Shown here: positions 23,750 through 34,070 of the stretch, piece after piece
How positions within the stretch are numbered: position 1 is the stretch's first letter
Layout: every line of letters begins with the position of its first letter
Assembly (NCBI GenBank): GCA_963920635.1
Contig: OY987303.1
Location: forward strand, 47,181,223-47,245,222
Reading direction: 5' to 3'
Length of the DNA: 64,000 nucleotides
Source: Pseudeuparius sepicola
Lineage: Eukaryota > Arthropoda > Insecta > Coleoptera > Anthribidae
The notes under the pieces: model-generated
Told to the model about the DNA's origin: nothing
What the model saw: only the letters and a program-made list of their open reading frames with translations
Database searches by the model: none
Program-made: the position numbers and the translations under genes

Positions 23750-24199
23750 TGGGAATCCGGCGCTGCAGCTGTACAGATTCAAATCGATTGTTATTTATGT
23801 ATTTTTTAAAATTTGTTTGAGTAAAAAGGTATTTTCATCCTTCCTAAAACAACGGCAACACCGCGGAAAATCACTTCCAGCTGACAGTACGTTCCGAAGC
23901 CATATTGGATGACGTAATTAGAGGCGGAGATTTACATGGAAAATAGAGGTTTTTACCCTTTTTTTTAGATCGTAAAAAAATCTAAAAATATTTTTCTATG
24001 TTTTCTTAAGCCACCCTGCGCACGTGGTAAATTTTTTTGTACTAAGTGATAGTTAACCCTGTATAATTGTAACCAGCAAGTTGATAAAAAAAGAATAATC
24101 GCGAATAAATTCACTCAAATCAAGAAAAACTTGTGTTAATAATCAACAACTTGATCCCTAATATGCGACTAAACAGCTTCTGATTGAACCAAAGCCCTG

Positions 24200-24914
24200 T
24201 TAGAATATTCGTTCGCAAATGGCAAGGAAACGTAAATACTTAATAGTAATTTCCACCCCTCCTCCACATGTGGTAGTCCTAGTTTGAAGTATTGCGAGCG
24301 TGACAATTATTATTATCTTGACTTAGCCAATGGGCATTCGCACTCACACATTCACTCAGACCCCGGGCATCCCGGGATACCATAAGGATCTGGCTTGCAC
24401 GAGACCCTTGCTAGTAATCGGGCCTTAAAGTGACATTGTTGCTGCTCGATGTTCCTCCAGTCCTCACAAATTTACGGGCGGTTCGGGCTGTTTCAAGTAG
24501 TACCGCTTTCTGCGTTACTTAGACTTTGATGTTTTTCTAAAAATCTTTTTGGTATAACACCAGTTGTTGACCCGATGACTGGAACCGTCTGGACGCTCTC
24601 CATTTCCCATTACCTTCTTATTCGTTCTTCTAAACGTCTGAACTTCACTTAGCGATCTTCTCGGCATGCTTCTCACGCAGGTTTTTGTTGTTTTTATCAA
24701 CTATTGTAAGGACCCGTCTATTATGGGCAATACGTTGATCTGTCAGACCTGTACGGTCCCAGTACATCTTGTAGTTTCGGTTTTCAAGAACGTGCTCCGG
24801 CGGCGTGTAGCTATAATATGGGACTTTCTCTGGCTGTACAAGCAGCAGTGTTTCCGCCAGATCCTGGTGCAAGATCTTGGCAACCGAATCATGTCTTTCC
24901 TAGTTCAATCCTAA
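24200..24914 (-). pseudogene. LINE 3' end: C-terminal coding remnant plus 3' UTR
   Basis: On the - strand 24,872-24,645 reads PEKVPYYSYTPPEHVLENRN...YWDRTGL followed by DKNNKNLREKHAEKIAKS, and another frame continues with NNWCYTKKIFRKTSKSK. This pattern occurs downstream of the reverse transcriptase in some arthropod LINEs; I cannot name the clade. It contains stops and frame changes. The following 24,330-24,200 is the reverse complement of the blocks at 14,985, 18,455 and 33,625, identifying those as this family's 3' ends. Confidence 0.55.
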
Positions 24915-25567
24915 TTCATAACGTTGCTGAGTTTTAAAACTAGAAGAGAGAAAGACAACATGTAAAGTGCGAGAATATATATCCAAAGGAAAACTGATAA
25001 AGCAGAGAAGAAAATATGCACGATGAGCCCTGGCTTCAAGCTTGATGAGCTTCATAATGCAATAGAATATCTATATTTTTGAAGATGTGTAGTTAACAAC
25101 TGTACATTTTATACTATAAAATAATTTAATACTACTGAATACCTACCTAATTCTCATAGGAATTATTGGCGGTACTAAAAATGCCTAAAAACAGCATTTT
25201 GGTAATCTCGCCAGCCATGGATAGTATTAAAAAATTCGACCCAGAGTGAAATGAGAGTTTGGTCAATTTTTTGACATTTTTGGTAGTAATAAAGTGACAA
25301 AATCTGTGTACATTTTTAATATCAGACGGGATGGTACAAGATTTAACGTCCTTCAAATTAAGTGGGTAGTAAATGGTTTAAATTTAAACTCGAGTTTAAA
25401 TTTTGATAATTATAATTTCACCAGACTGGAAACGTACTTCCATGTCTATATAGCAAATTAACAGCTGTTTCAACCAAGCGTTTAATCTGTCACCTGTGTA
25501 TTCCTTCATAATTTTAAGAGTCTTTTATTTTAATATGTTGACCAAATATCTGTAAACTTGATAAGCC
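24915..25567. other. No gene recognised
   Basis: AT-rich; no repeat partner found apart from the flank of the Penelope-type motif that follows. Confidence 0.5.
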
Positions 25568-25602
25568 CCGAAGAAGACGCAAAATAAACGTCGAAACGTC
25601 GG
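25568..25602 (+). other. Penelope-type hammerhead-like motif 1 (degenerate)
   Basis: The sequence is CCGAAGA, an extra A, a 4-bp hairpin GACG...CGTC, then GAAACG. It has the same layout as the motifs at 28,305, 40,926 and 53,817. The hammerhead core should be CTGATGA; here two positions differ, so it is probably inactive. Confidence 0.45.
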
Positions 25603-25855
25603 CATAATCTGAACATACAGATAGTGTTACTTGTCCTCATACCGCTATCCTCTACCCAATCAGACGGGATGCGATAATATCGTCTGTAATTTTTTTACAT
25701 AGCAGAAATAGCCCATCACTAAACTGCTGGGTTCCTGACCATTACTGCTTACCTAGTTTACCCTAGACTCTAATCTATCGATTTTATAGTTTTAGCCGGG
25801 TTTCTATGGAACATCGTTTTGGTGTTGGTCTCTCGTTATACGTCTGTGATATGTA

Positions 25856-26685
25856 CAGGCGCGGCCTCATAAATGTTTGCACTAGGCATGAGAAATTAGC
25901 AATAAATCAAGAATTTCGGGTAGGTGCTGCAACGTTGCGCCAATTCTACAGCTTCTAAAACAACAACTTCCCCTACATTCCCTGGCACCACCCCGCTCCT
26001 CCCTGTACCGTACAGATAAAAATAGCATTGTCTGACATTAATACGTCAATCAACGAAATTATTATAATAATTTATAAGTGGATTTAAAGTTTTACACTGT
26101 TTCTTGGTGTTGTTCTTGGTGTTGTGAGGTTCACGTAACGTGAAATTACGCGGATTTCTTTTATTGTCCAAGTGGTATTAGTTCAATAAGGTAAAAGTAT
26201 GATTGTTTTGTTATAGAAGAATCTCGTAGTGTTTTTTAAATTGGTTAAATTTGCCGTCGGTTTCGTTAATTCTACAGCCGTCCCGTTTCTCGAAAGTGGT
26301 TAATCGTGAATCGAGAAATTCTCTCAGATAATTTTCGAGGTTCTTTTTGGTACAGGAGGAAAGAACGACCCCCAATTAAGAGATTTACCACCTCCATCGA
26401 TTTTTTAATGGCTCTATTCGAGGTTGTCGAAAGACTTTTGCGAAAAAAGCCGCCAATGTCCGTGTGCAGAGTTGTAAGATTTTCCACTATTATTTAGGCA
26501 ATCTAAGGCCAACCCAACAGCGCCGAATTTACTGTTTTTCTCACTGGAACTGGCAATGTCGGGTAATATTATGTTAGATTTGCCGTCACTTACTCCTTTG
26601 AGGTTATGGCTGGCTTTCAAACCGCGAGAGAGGTTGAACTCCTTTGCAACCGCACGTATTGAAACGATATCAAGGGCCGCGCCTG
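25856..26685. mobile_element. CAGGCGCGG-ended TIR element, copy 1
   Basis: Ends CAGGCGCGGCC... and ...GGCCGCGCCTG lie at TA sites (25,854-25,855; 26,686-26,687). The inverted match is short (about 11 bp) but exact and GC-rich. The left 510 bp is homologous to the reverse complement of 30,430-31,058. On the - strand near the right end a short frame reads SIRAVAKEFNLSR, like the pipsqueak-type helix-turn-helix of pogo/jerky transposases, so this may be a deletion derivative of that group. Confidence 0.75.
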
Positions 26686-26727
26686 TACATACGAAGGGAT
26701 CTAACAAATAAAGCGAACAGAAAAAAT

Positions 26728-27347
26728 AATAGTTATTTATGTACCAAGGCAATGAAGTTCAACTTTTTATGACTCATGTGGAATTTAAGTGCCGAGGCCT
26801 CTGGCCGAGGCAAATAAACCACATGAGTCATAAAAAGAACTTCATTGCCGAGGTACATATTATATTTTTTTTGAAATCGGAAAAAAAAATGTTTTACTAG
26901 GCAAGAAAATAATAATAAGGGATCACCCGTCCATGAACCGACTACGCGCGGCGTTGCTTGACTTTGACGATCGCTCTACCTAGGTCAAGTAAGACAAGAC
27001 ACGGCACCTTCGTACATAAAAACCAATCTGTTGCTTCGTGTGCAGCCTCCACATCAAATCTATTGATATTTAAACCTATAGGTACTAAAATATGTATACT
27101 GAAGGATTGCGCTTCTATAGGAAACAATTTCGCAATGTGTACGAAAAATTAAATGGGCCTTTATCGGCCGGGTTTTGAATATTTGGCCACTTTTGACGGG
27201 CGATTTCTCCGCGTCTGACGTTTGATGTTTACGCATCTCGCCAAGGCCTACTTATTGAAAAAATCGTACAATAATGTAGCCCATTATTGTACGATTTCTG
27301 TGCTTTTAATGACGATTTTGGGACACTTCACTGCCGATTTCAAGAAA
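26728..27347. repeat. Hairpin-headed dispersed repeat, copy 1
   Basis: The first 120 bp form a near-perfect hairpin (arms 26,737-26,785 and 26,812-26,857, with TGACTCATGTGG / CCACATGAGTCA) around GAGGCCTCTGGCCGAGGC. The rest is homologous to 44,757-45,350, sharing ATCACCCGTCCATGAAC, GCGGCGTTGCTTGACTTTG and GCCAAGGCCTACTTATTG. A second small hairpin, TCGTACAATAATG...CATTATTGTACGA, occurs only in this copy. It ends about 46 bp before the splice acceptor of the eyg-like exon. Non-coding. Confidence 0.85.
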
Positions 27348-27393
27348 AAAAAATATATGTACCTAACCGAACTATATTTTCTCCGTGTTTCAG

Positions 27394-27627
27394 TGACGTC
27401 ATCGACAATCGGCAGTCAGGGGTCGGGTGGCGGTGGTCCGCCGCTAACCGGCGCGAGTCTTCGAGAACTCTACGCGGCCAGTGGTGGAGGCGGTGGCGGT
27501 CCGGGGCATCCTCTTGCCTCCCTGGTCACACAGCAACGCTTTCTCGAGCTGTCGCGGTTCGGCCTTCGCCACTACGACCTTGCGCAGCACATGCTCACGC
27601 AGCAAGGGGCCGTCACCAAGCTGCTCG
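27394..27627 (+). CDS. eyg: Internal exon of an eyegone/twin-of-eyegone Pax gene
   Basis: A 234-nt exon lies between a consensus acceptor (GTGTTTCAG|TG) and donor (CTCG|GTATGT), phase 1 at both ends. It encodes a Ser/Gly-rich start, LTGASLRELYAASGG, a poly-Gly run, then HPLASLVTQQRFLELSRFG and HYDLAQHMLTQQGAVTKLLG. The last block is the remnant of the first (PAI) half of the paired domain that marks the Eyg/Toe branch of Pax proteins; in known members it runs straight into the linker and the intact RED subdomain. Eyg/Toe are nuclear transcription factors for eye and imaginal disc growth. The RED subdomain and homeodomain must be in later exons, which I do not find in this window. High GC contrasts with the AT-rich intron. 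eyg versus toe cannot be decided here. Confidence 0.85.
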
Positions 27628-28304
27628 GTATGTATCACATCTGTAAGTTTTGTCGCAAGGTGATGTTTAGGTATGGAAGAGACTGTTTAGTATTTTAGAT
27701 TTGCCTGATCAATAAGCTAAGTAAACTATAAAATCGAACTCCTGTACCGAATGCGTAAAAAACATATACTTCTGAATAGCGACGCCGCACACGCCGACTT
27801 TTTGGATCGTCATTTTTATATATATTAATAAACACAATAATTTTGTGTTTTATGCAATCATATCAGACTAAAAAATACAACAACAATAATCGTTTTTAGT
27901 AGAAATATAGGTAATAGAAGGCGTACGATGGGGTAAAATTGTTGTTATGTCAGTTATGTAAAGAATAATAAGATAAATACATTATTTTTTACACTTATTT
28001 CATAGAAATAATGTAATGTTGAAGTTTGTTTTATATAAAACAAGGATTGAAGAATTGATCTCACTAAAAGCAGTTAATTTATGTGTTTATTTATTTAAAT
28101 ATTACAATTATTATTATTTTTATAACTGCGAAACATAAACTTTTACCAATTTATTTGTTACTTGTGATGATTACCTTGTTAGGTGCTTTCGTGCGGTTGC
28201 TCTATAAAAATAAGATATTAATTCTAGATAATTTCGGTACTTAGTAGATAAAATAACGAGTTTTGCAGCCAGAAAGGTATATATTAACTTCTTTTTATAA
28301 TACC
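27628..28304. other. Intron of the eyg-like gene; no repeat recognised
   Basis: AT-rich sequence directly downstream of the donor. The open frames running out of the exon are read-through only. Confidence 0.6.
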
Positions 28305-28338
28305 AAGCTTTCGGTCTACTTCGTGACCTTCATCAGGG
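28305..28338 (-). other. Penelope-type hammerhead-like motif 2 (core intact)
   Basis: The - strand reads CCCTGATGA, an extra A, GGTC hairpin GACC, then GAAAGCTTGG. CTGATGA and GAAA are the two conserved hammerhead core strands and GGTC/GACC would be stem II. The unpaired A next to the stem departs from the textbook fold. The downstream stem is not obvious. Penelope-like elements carry such ribozymes in their terminal repeats, and one of the sister motifs here (53,817) lies at the end of such an element. Confidence 0.5.
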
Positions 28339-30413
28339 CTAGAAATTTTTTTAAATTATTTGAAAATATGGAGAAAAGGTTGAAATTTTACTCACAATTA
28401 TGTTGAAGTTTTACCAATATTAAAACCAGATAGATTTTAGGTTTAAAAGGGCCAGAAAAAGGTTTTTACATAATTTCGTGTGAAAATTTATACCATCAAT
28501 TTTGTTTGTAATTGTTTTTTTGTTAATAAGGTAATTTAAACTAGCTATTTATTTAATTTCGGTACTACCTATGGGTAATTTATTGTTACTTGTTCCAAAT
28601 AGCTGTTGTTAAAATAAATGTAGTCTTCTCAAAATTCTTAGTAGGCAGATGAAAGAGTTCTGTTTTCTTCTTGTAGTTTCCAAAGTTCCTGTTGAGGATG
28701 ATGGTGCAATTTTTTTATTTATATAAAACGTGGGAGTGGCTTCCATTTCTATATATATTTTGTCCCCATCCTTCACTAGTAAACAATTTTAAAGAGATAT
28801 ACCTTTCTTGACATTCGCTAAATGATTAGACACTAAAAAATAAAGTCTATAGGTATTTGCTTGGTTCGGCTGAGGTATGGTAATTGTAGTATTTTCTTGT
28901 AGCATTGCATTAAACCAAGGTCTAAACGGAGAATCAAACCATTATTTTTTAAACGTTGCCTAAAAATATTCACACAAAATATACCTTGCGCCTGTTCAAA
29001 GGAGTCTATATTTATCGGTTTTTCTCGGCTTTTTACCAAACGGGAACTTTCGAAACAAGCAAATTCACGAAAACGAAGCTGAACCGCTCATGACACTTGG
29101 AAGGAAATGTCAAATATTTGTAAATGTTTTGGCATTTTGTAAATTATTTGACGTCTGGTTCGCCAACCACGTTCCTCATAGGGACGTAAAAATGACCGCG
29201 TTCTGCATCCCTTTTTAATCCAGCAGCGGTATTTGCTCCATTACTACAAGTATGCGTCCTTTAAAGAAAACACCAAATGGCAGTTATTTATCATATTGTC
29301 TTCCCAGAGAATTGCTATATTTTGTATTTGTTCTATTCTATGGCAATGGTATATCATACCAGCATGCAAGGCTTTCCAAATTTGAATTGAGGCGGTAGAT
29401 TACATATGTCAGTTGTTTCCCTTATTAGGTTCATCAAGCCAGGAGTGTTCTCGTCAAAACACCACCCCCTCTATTATGTATATAACTATTGGGGTTTAAA
29501 AAGGTAGGCTAGCGAATTATACAGATTATTTTGATCATAAACTCCCTGTACATTTGTGGATGTTTTGAAAAATTTAATTTTTTATTGCATATTATAATAA
29601 TATGATTATATTTGATTTTCCCTTTAGCAAGCTACGTGGACTGAAATTTACAAAAATATCATTTTAAAGATCAGTTACCCGTAAAACATCAAGAGAATTT
29701 TTAATAGTTATGCTAGATTATCGGGGGTAATACCACTAATGGTGTGCCCATTGTCGATAATACCTTTCGTTAATTTTACGAATTACAATCTCACGACTGC
29801 GCAGAAGGAGTGGTATGCTCTTAACACGGTGATTGTTATTAAAAACAAAAAATGTGTTGTTCCATTTTTACGTTACACCCTGTATAATCAGCAAGCCTAC
29901 CCTGCTAAAGCTCGATAGTGGGCTTTTCATGCATCTGCAAAAATTTGAGAATTAATAGGGGCGTCGGATTTTTTGCGTAAAGACTGTACGTGATGACACA
30001 GATAGGCAATTATGCCCAATACAGTGTCCGGGATGGGTGTCAAAAGAAAGCCCATGGGCAATTCTCTTAAGCAGAGTTTACAAAAATTTCAAAATTGTCT
30101 TACAAGTAAGATTTTGTAAGGCATTCGTTAATAATGTAGAAAATAAGATTTCAACATAACAGTCCAAACGCGTTACCACCTTTATTGTAGCTTTCACAAA
30201 TAAATTTGTCAGCCACTGTCACTGACCAAGAATATTTTTCAGCTCCAAAATTCGCACAGAAATCGCGTTCTAATCATTTACTTACTTCCAAGCCCAATTC
30301 CCAGGGCTTATGATATACTCAAACGGAAAACTGGGTAGTAATCTATTAGAATACTTCTCACCAATGATAGATGTACAAATTAGCAAATTTCTAGAAAAAC
30401 TATGAAATCTCTA
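28339..30413. other. Intron of the eyg-like gene; no gene recognised
   Basis: AT-rich. A lone ACACCCTGTATA string at about 29,875 is a transposon-end relic. No coding capacity beyond short chance frames. Confidence 0.5.
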
Positions 30414-31058
30414 CAGGGAAAACGATGAAAAAATAAAGAAAGTAATTTTCTCCGGTACCAAAAAGAACCTCGAAAATTCGATATGTAAGAGAATTTCCCT
30501 ATTCACGATTAACCACTTTTGGGACGGCTGTAGAATTAACGAAACCGACGGAAAATCCTCTGAAACCACTCTTGGAAATTCCGTGTTTTTTCTTATTTCT
30601 CGATTTTTCCAGGGTCCCGGGAGGCATCATAACCTCACTTAAATACTTCGGAGAAGCTTTAAAAAATTCAATTAAATCAAAGTTTTGGTTCGCGGTTAAG
30701 GTAAAGTGTAATAAACCAATGGAAAAAAAAACACTACGACGAGATTGTTCTATAATAACACAATCAAATTTACCTTATTTAACTAATACCACTTTGACAA
30801 TCAGAGAAATCCGCATAATTTCACGATACCTGAATCTCAAAACACCAAGGAACAGTGTAAAACTTTAAATACACTTATAAATTATTATAATAATGCAGCG
30901 ATTTAACCTATTTTCGTTGACTGACGTATTAGTACGTCATGTAGGGGAATTTGTTGATTTGAGAAGCCTTAAAATTGGCGTTGCCGCACTTACCCGAAAT
31001 TCTTGATTTCTTGCTCATTTTATCATGCCTAGTGGAAACATTTATGAGGCCGCGCCTG
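30414..31058. mobile_element. CAGGCGCGG-ended element, copy 2
   Basis: Homologous in reverse orientation to 25,856-26,360. The right end (GAGGCCGCGCCTG, then TA at 31,059) equals the left end of copy 1. The other end, CAGGGAAAACG after a TA at 30,412-30,413, differs from copy 1's second end, so one of the two is rearranged or deleted. Shared internal blocks include TTCGTTAATTCTACAGCCG and ATTATTATAATAATTTATAA. No transposase. Confidence 0.7.
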
Positions 31059-31429
31059 TACTGTACATGCTTCCGTGAGTAATTGATTTGGGTGGTTTGG
31101 TATGATGACGTCACAGATTTTTCATGCGTGCTTTTTTATGTATTGCGTTATTGTCGGAATGTTTAAGTCATTGTGAATTGTTCTATTTGATGTATACTAC
31201 TCCGCACCTCCCGCCATACGAAGGCATCTGTTCTGTACTGCCTGAATTTTGTTTATTTGCGCCTTTGTGGAGAAACACCAAGCGGCGCAGGCGTATAATA
31301 AAACGGTCTAATCACTTGGGTATGAATTAAAATGTTGCTTTGGACACTAAGCTTTAGCAAATAGTGGAAACAAGTTTTGCATAGCCTCTTTGGCTATTTT
31401 TTTCTAGAGTTAATAGGTATGAGAGAATC
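31059..31429. other. No gene recognised
   Basis: Short spacer with a GATGACGTCACAG motif at about 31,102; otherwise featureless. Confidence 0.5.
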
Positions 31430-32410
31430 ATGTTAATTTTTTATCTAGCGTGAGACCTAAGTAGACGACTTCGTCACTCCAGTTTATAGGGATTTGGTTT
31501 AGACTGATGCGTTGTAGTTCCGGTAAAATTATCTTTTTAGTAATAAAAATAGCTTTTGTTTTTTTTGCTCATTGATTTTGATTTTCCACTTTACAAAATA
31601 TTCTGCAACCAAGATCACCGCGCGATGCGCAGGCAGGCTTTGATTAACCTTTGAGATCGGCTTACTGCTAAAATCGCAGTATCGTCCGCGTAAAGGAAGA
31701 CCTTCGTTTGTGGGTATGACGTTAAGCCGCTAATAAAAACAGAATACAGAACTGGTCCTAATACTGGGCCCTACGGCACGCCAGCGTGTATAGTACGGAA
31801 TTCCGAATTTTCATTTTCAACCCTGATGCAGAATTTTCTGTCTGTAAGAAGTTGTTTGACAAAGCGGACAATGGAAGCTGAGAAGCTCCCCCTGCGCATT
31901 TTTATACATCAGCCTCCAGTGCCACACTTTGTCAAAGACCTTTGCAATGTCTAACAGAATAATTCCTGTGCTTTTTTGTTTCTGAAGGTTCTTGGTTACA
32001 TTTTCAAGCCATCTACAGACTTGTAGTTCTGTACTATGCATGGATCGAAAACCGAATTGCTCATCCTGTCAGGTTATCAGCTTTCTCCACCAGTCTAGAG
32101 AGCACCACTTTTAACACTATTTTGGATATAGAAGAGAGTGGGCTAATTGGCCACTGGCTATACTAGAACCGCTCTTTTTGAGGTATGGTTACTATTGGAG
32201 ATTTTTTCCAGATGCCCAGGAAATGTTGGGTTCTGAGGACACCGTTTGTGAGATTTAGGATTGTTATGCGCTATTTTTTAGGTAATAATTTCATCGTCTT
32301 ATTATTTATACCATCAATCCCGGGGGCCATTCTAGTAGGTAAAAATGTTATTATTCTGTTTATCTCTTCTGGATCACTGAGAGGAAGCTGACCGGGTGGA
32401 GCTTCTACTA
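31430..32410 (-). pseudogene. Jockey-type LINE reverse transcriptase fragment
   Basis: Reading the - strand from 32,410: LPLSDPEEINRIITFL, then MAPGIDGINNKTMKLLP, SKIVLKVVLSRLVEKA, GFRSMHSTELQV, IILLDIAKVFDKVWH, GPVLGPVLYSVFISGL, FLYADDTAILA and WSDEVVYLGLTLDKK. These are the reverse transcriptase blocks of a jockey-clade non-LTR retrotransposon in correct order, ending with the YADD catalytic box. Stops and frame shifts break it throughout, and the endonuclease part is missing. It abuts the gypsy integrase fragment on the same strand at about 32,415. It is a decayed fragment with no product. Confidence 0.85.
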
Positions 32411-32419
32411 GCATTCTTA

Positions 32420-32985
32420 CCGATGTTTCAATCATCATCAGTGATTTCTGGGTATTCTAGACGGCCGGATATAATGGCAATAGGAGGACGTAGCTCCTCT
32501 CCAAAAACCACCCTTGATGGAGACTTTCCCGTAAACTCATGCAAGCAGGACGGTAATCCTACAGGAAAAGTGTTATGTAGGTGTCCCAGCTTTTTTTCAT
32601 CTGGTTCATCACCATTCTTAAATATATTTTCAGGGTCTTACTGAACCGTTCCACTATACCATCAAATTAAGGGTGAAGACGCGTTGTTCGAGTTTTGGAA
32701 ATCCCCAGAAGTTGGCTTATATTTATCAAAACCTCAGATTCAAAATTGCGGCCTTAGTCAGTTCCATCGGTACAAGAAAATGACAATATCCAGTTTTAGA
32801 ACAGGACCTCCGCGACTGTAGTGGCCTCTTGGTTGGGGATGGGGTAAACTTCTGGGCATTTACTGAAGTAATCCATGGCAACTAATACATAACAGTTGCC
32901 AGATTGTCTGGTTGAAAATGGTCCTGCTACGTCTATAGCGATTTGTTCAAATGGTACATCAACCAGGTACTGGATCATTTTGCCC
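32420..32985 (-). pseudogene. Gypsy-type integrase fragment
   Basis: The - strand 32,978-32,796 reads VPFEQIAIDVAGPFST, NCYVLVAMDYFSKCPEVYP and NQEATTVAEVL, the start of a retroviral-type integrase core with its first Asp (IDVAGP). After a break it resumes near 32,670 as DGMVERFSKTLKIYLRMVM, with the third catalytic residue (E in DGMVER), then CMSLRESPSRVVFGEELR. The piece between, with the second Asp, is deleted or unreadable. It is an endogenous gypsy-group pol relic, heavily broken, without LTRs nearby. Confidence 0.85.
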
Positions 32986-33004
32986 CTTCTAATGCTAATA
33001 ATCT

Positions 33005-33285
33005 AATGATGTATATCAGGCGATCGTGGTGACCATTCCTCAAACGGGCTATTTATACCAATCCAACGTAATGGAAAATGTTCATTTATCCACTAACGAA
33101 CAACTCGGACATTATGAACGGAAGAGCCGTCTTGTCTTGTCTTACATTCAGAGGTAAATTCTCAATTGCATACCAAAACTCATTATCATAAAAGTTGACA
33201 AGACGTTGGGTATTTAAATTGTTGGAAAAAATGAATGGTCCAAAAAATTTCATTGCGCCCAAAAACAATAATTTAATCATTTATA
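33005..33285 (-). pseudogene. Mariner (DD41D-like) transposase fragment
   Basis: The - strand reads GPFIFSNNLNTQRLVNFYDN, then EFWYAIENLPLNVRQ in one frame; after a shift it continues QDGSSVHNVRVVR, a stop, and WINEHFPLRWIGINSPFEEW with SPRSPD. These match the region between the second and third catalytic Asp of the transposase at 6,972-8,048. Ends are truncated and no TIRs are seen. Confidence 0.82.
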
Positions 33286-33624
33286 TTCTTCACCTTCTTT
33301 AACGTACGGAGAAACTTTGGTATTGTGTTACGGATCGTGCATATTTTAATTTTGTTTGTAGACAAATGTATAGTAGCACAGATTTTTGCCGTAAGCTCAT
33401 GCGCGGATTCCCAAGAACAGATGCTAATATATTGTCATCGGCGGGATGTCTTCGATTCTGTTCGGCCGTTCGGTGTAAATTTGAACACAGCCGGTATGAG
33501 TAAAAAGCAAATTTACTGCAGCGAATTGGATTTCTCTCCGGATGTTTTATTTCATATAATTGTAAAGCCGCGTCCAGACATGGCGAGCAGAGCGCAAGCC
33601 TAATACGAAGCGAGCGCCAACTTG
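33286..33624. other. No gene; GC-rich end at 33,570-33,600
   Basis: The string GCGTCCAGACATGGCGAGCA followed by GAGCGC resembles the TIR of the element at 47,330 in its GAGCAGAGCG part, but no inverted partner is seen. The overlapping ORFs on both strands (33,299-33,745 and 33,325-33,603) show no domain. Confidence 0.4.
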
Positions 33625-33745
33625 TAATAGTAATTCTCACCCTCATAATACTCCGAACTAAGAGTATCCCAGAGGCAACCAAAATATTTTTTGACAGAAA
33701 AAAATGGATAGCTCTTCTGGGGGGCCATCTTTTGCCAATGGCCAA
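33625..33745 (+). repeat. LINE 3'-end repeat, short copy
   Basis: ATAGTAATTCTCACCCTCAT followed by AATACTCCGAACTAAGAGTA matches the start of the copies at 14,985 and 18,455; similarity then fades. About 120 bp only. Confidence 0.5.
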
Positions 33746-34033
33746 AAATAAAAAAACACAAAATTTTAAACGGCTGATACATTTTTATTTCTAGAGGTAC
33801 ACAAATATGTTTATCATAAAAATAATTGGGATCAACAATTTAATTATCTGGAAAAAAATTAATAACGTATTTTTATAAAGCGAAATATCCCATTTGATGT
33901 GTCACACTTGCCAGTTTGTCATGTATTTACTATAAAAATTAAAAACAATTAATTATTGGTAAAATTTGTGATTGATATAAGATCTAGTTACCCACGAAAG
34001 TAAATAATCGATTAGACGTTAAATTAAAGTAGA

Positions 34034-34036
34034 CAT

Positions 34037-34067
<31 letters not shown>

Positions 34068-34070
34068 TTT
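34034..34070 (-). repeat. (AAAT)n tail of the LINE
   Basis: Nine ATTT units on the + strand, lying exactly at the 3' end of the LINE on the - strand. Confidence 0.9.

Larger units (their letters stand above)
20269..24061. mobile_element. TIR-bounded composite element, unclassified
   Basis: Ends CAGGGTTAACTATCACCTAG... and ...TAAGTGATAGTTAACCCTG, continuing to about 35 bp of inverted match, are each flanked by TA (within TATA). Beyond that the two sides are only loosely similar. About 2.1 kb is its own sequence; 1.68 kb is a nested foldback element (21,649-23,322), which itself contains a solo LTR. The inner flanks are GC-rich compared with the surroundings. No known transposase domain is recognised, so the superfamily is open. 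Confidence 0.75.

Noticed and set aside
27222..27698. A 158-aa ORF around the eyg exon as a complete gene
   Set aside because: Only 27,394-27,627 is coding; the frame outside it is intron read-through past clear splice sites.
32420..32985. Infectious retrovirus integration
   Set aside because: Only a broken gypsy-type integrase piece, no LTRs or envelope; an ordinary old retrotransposon relic.
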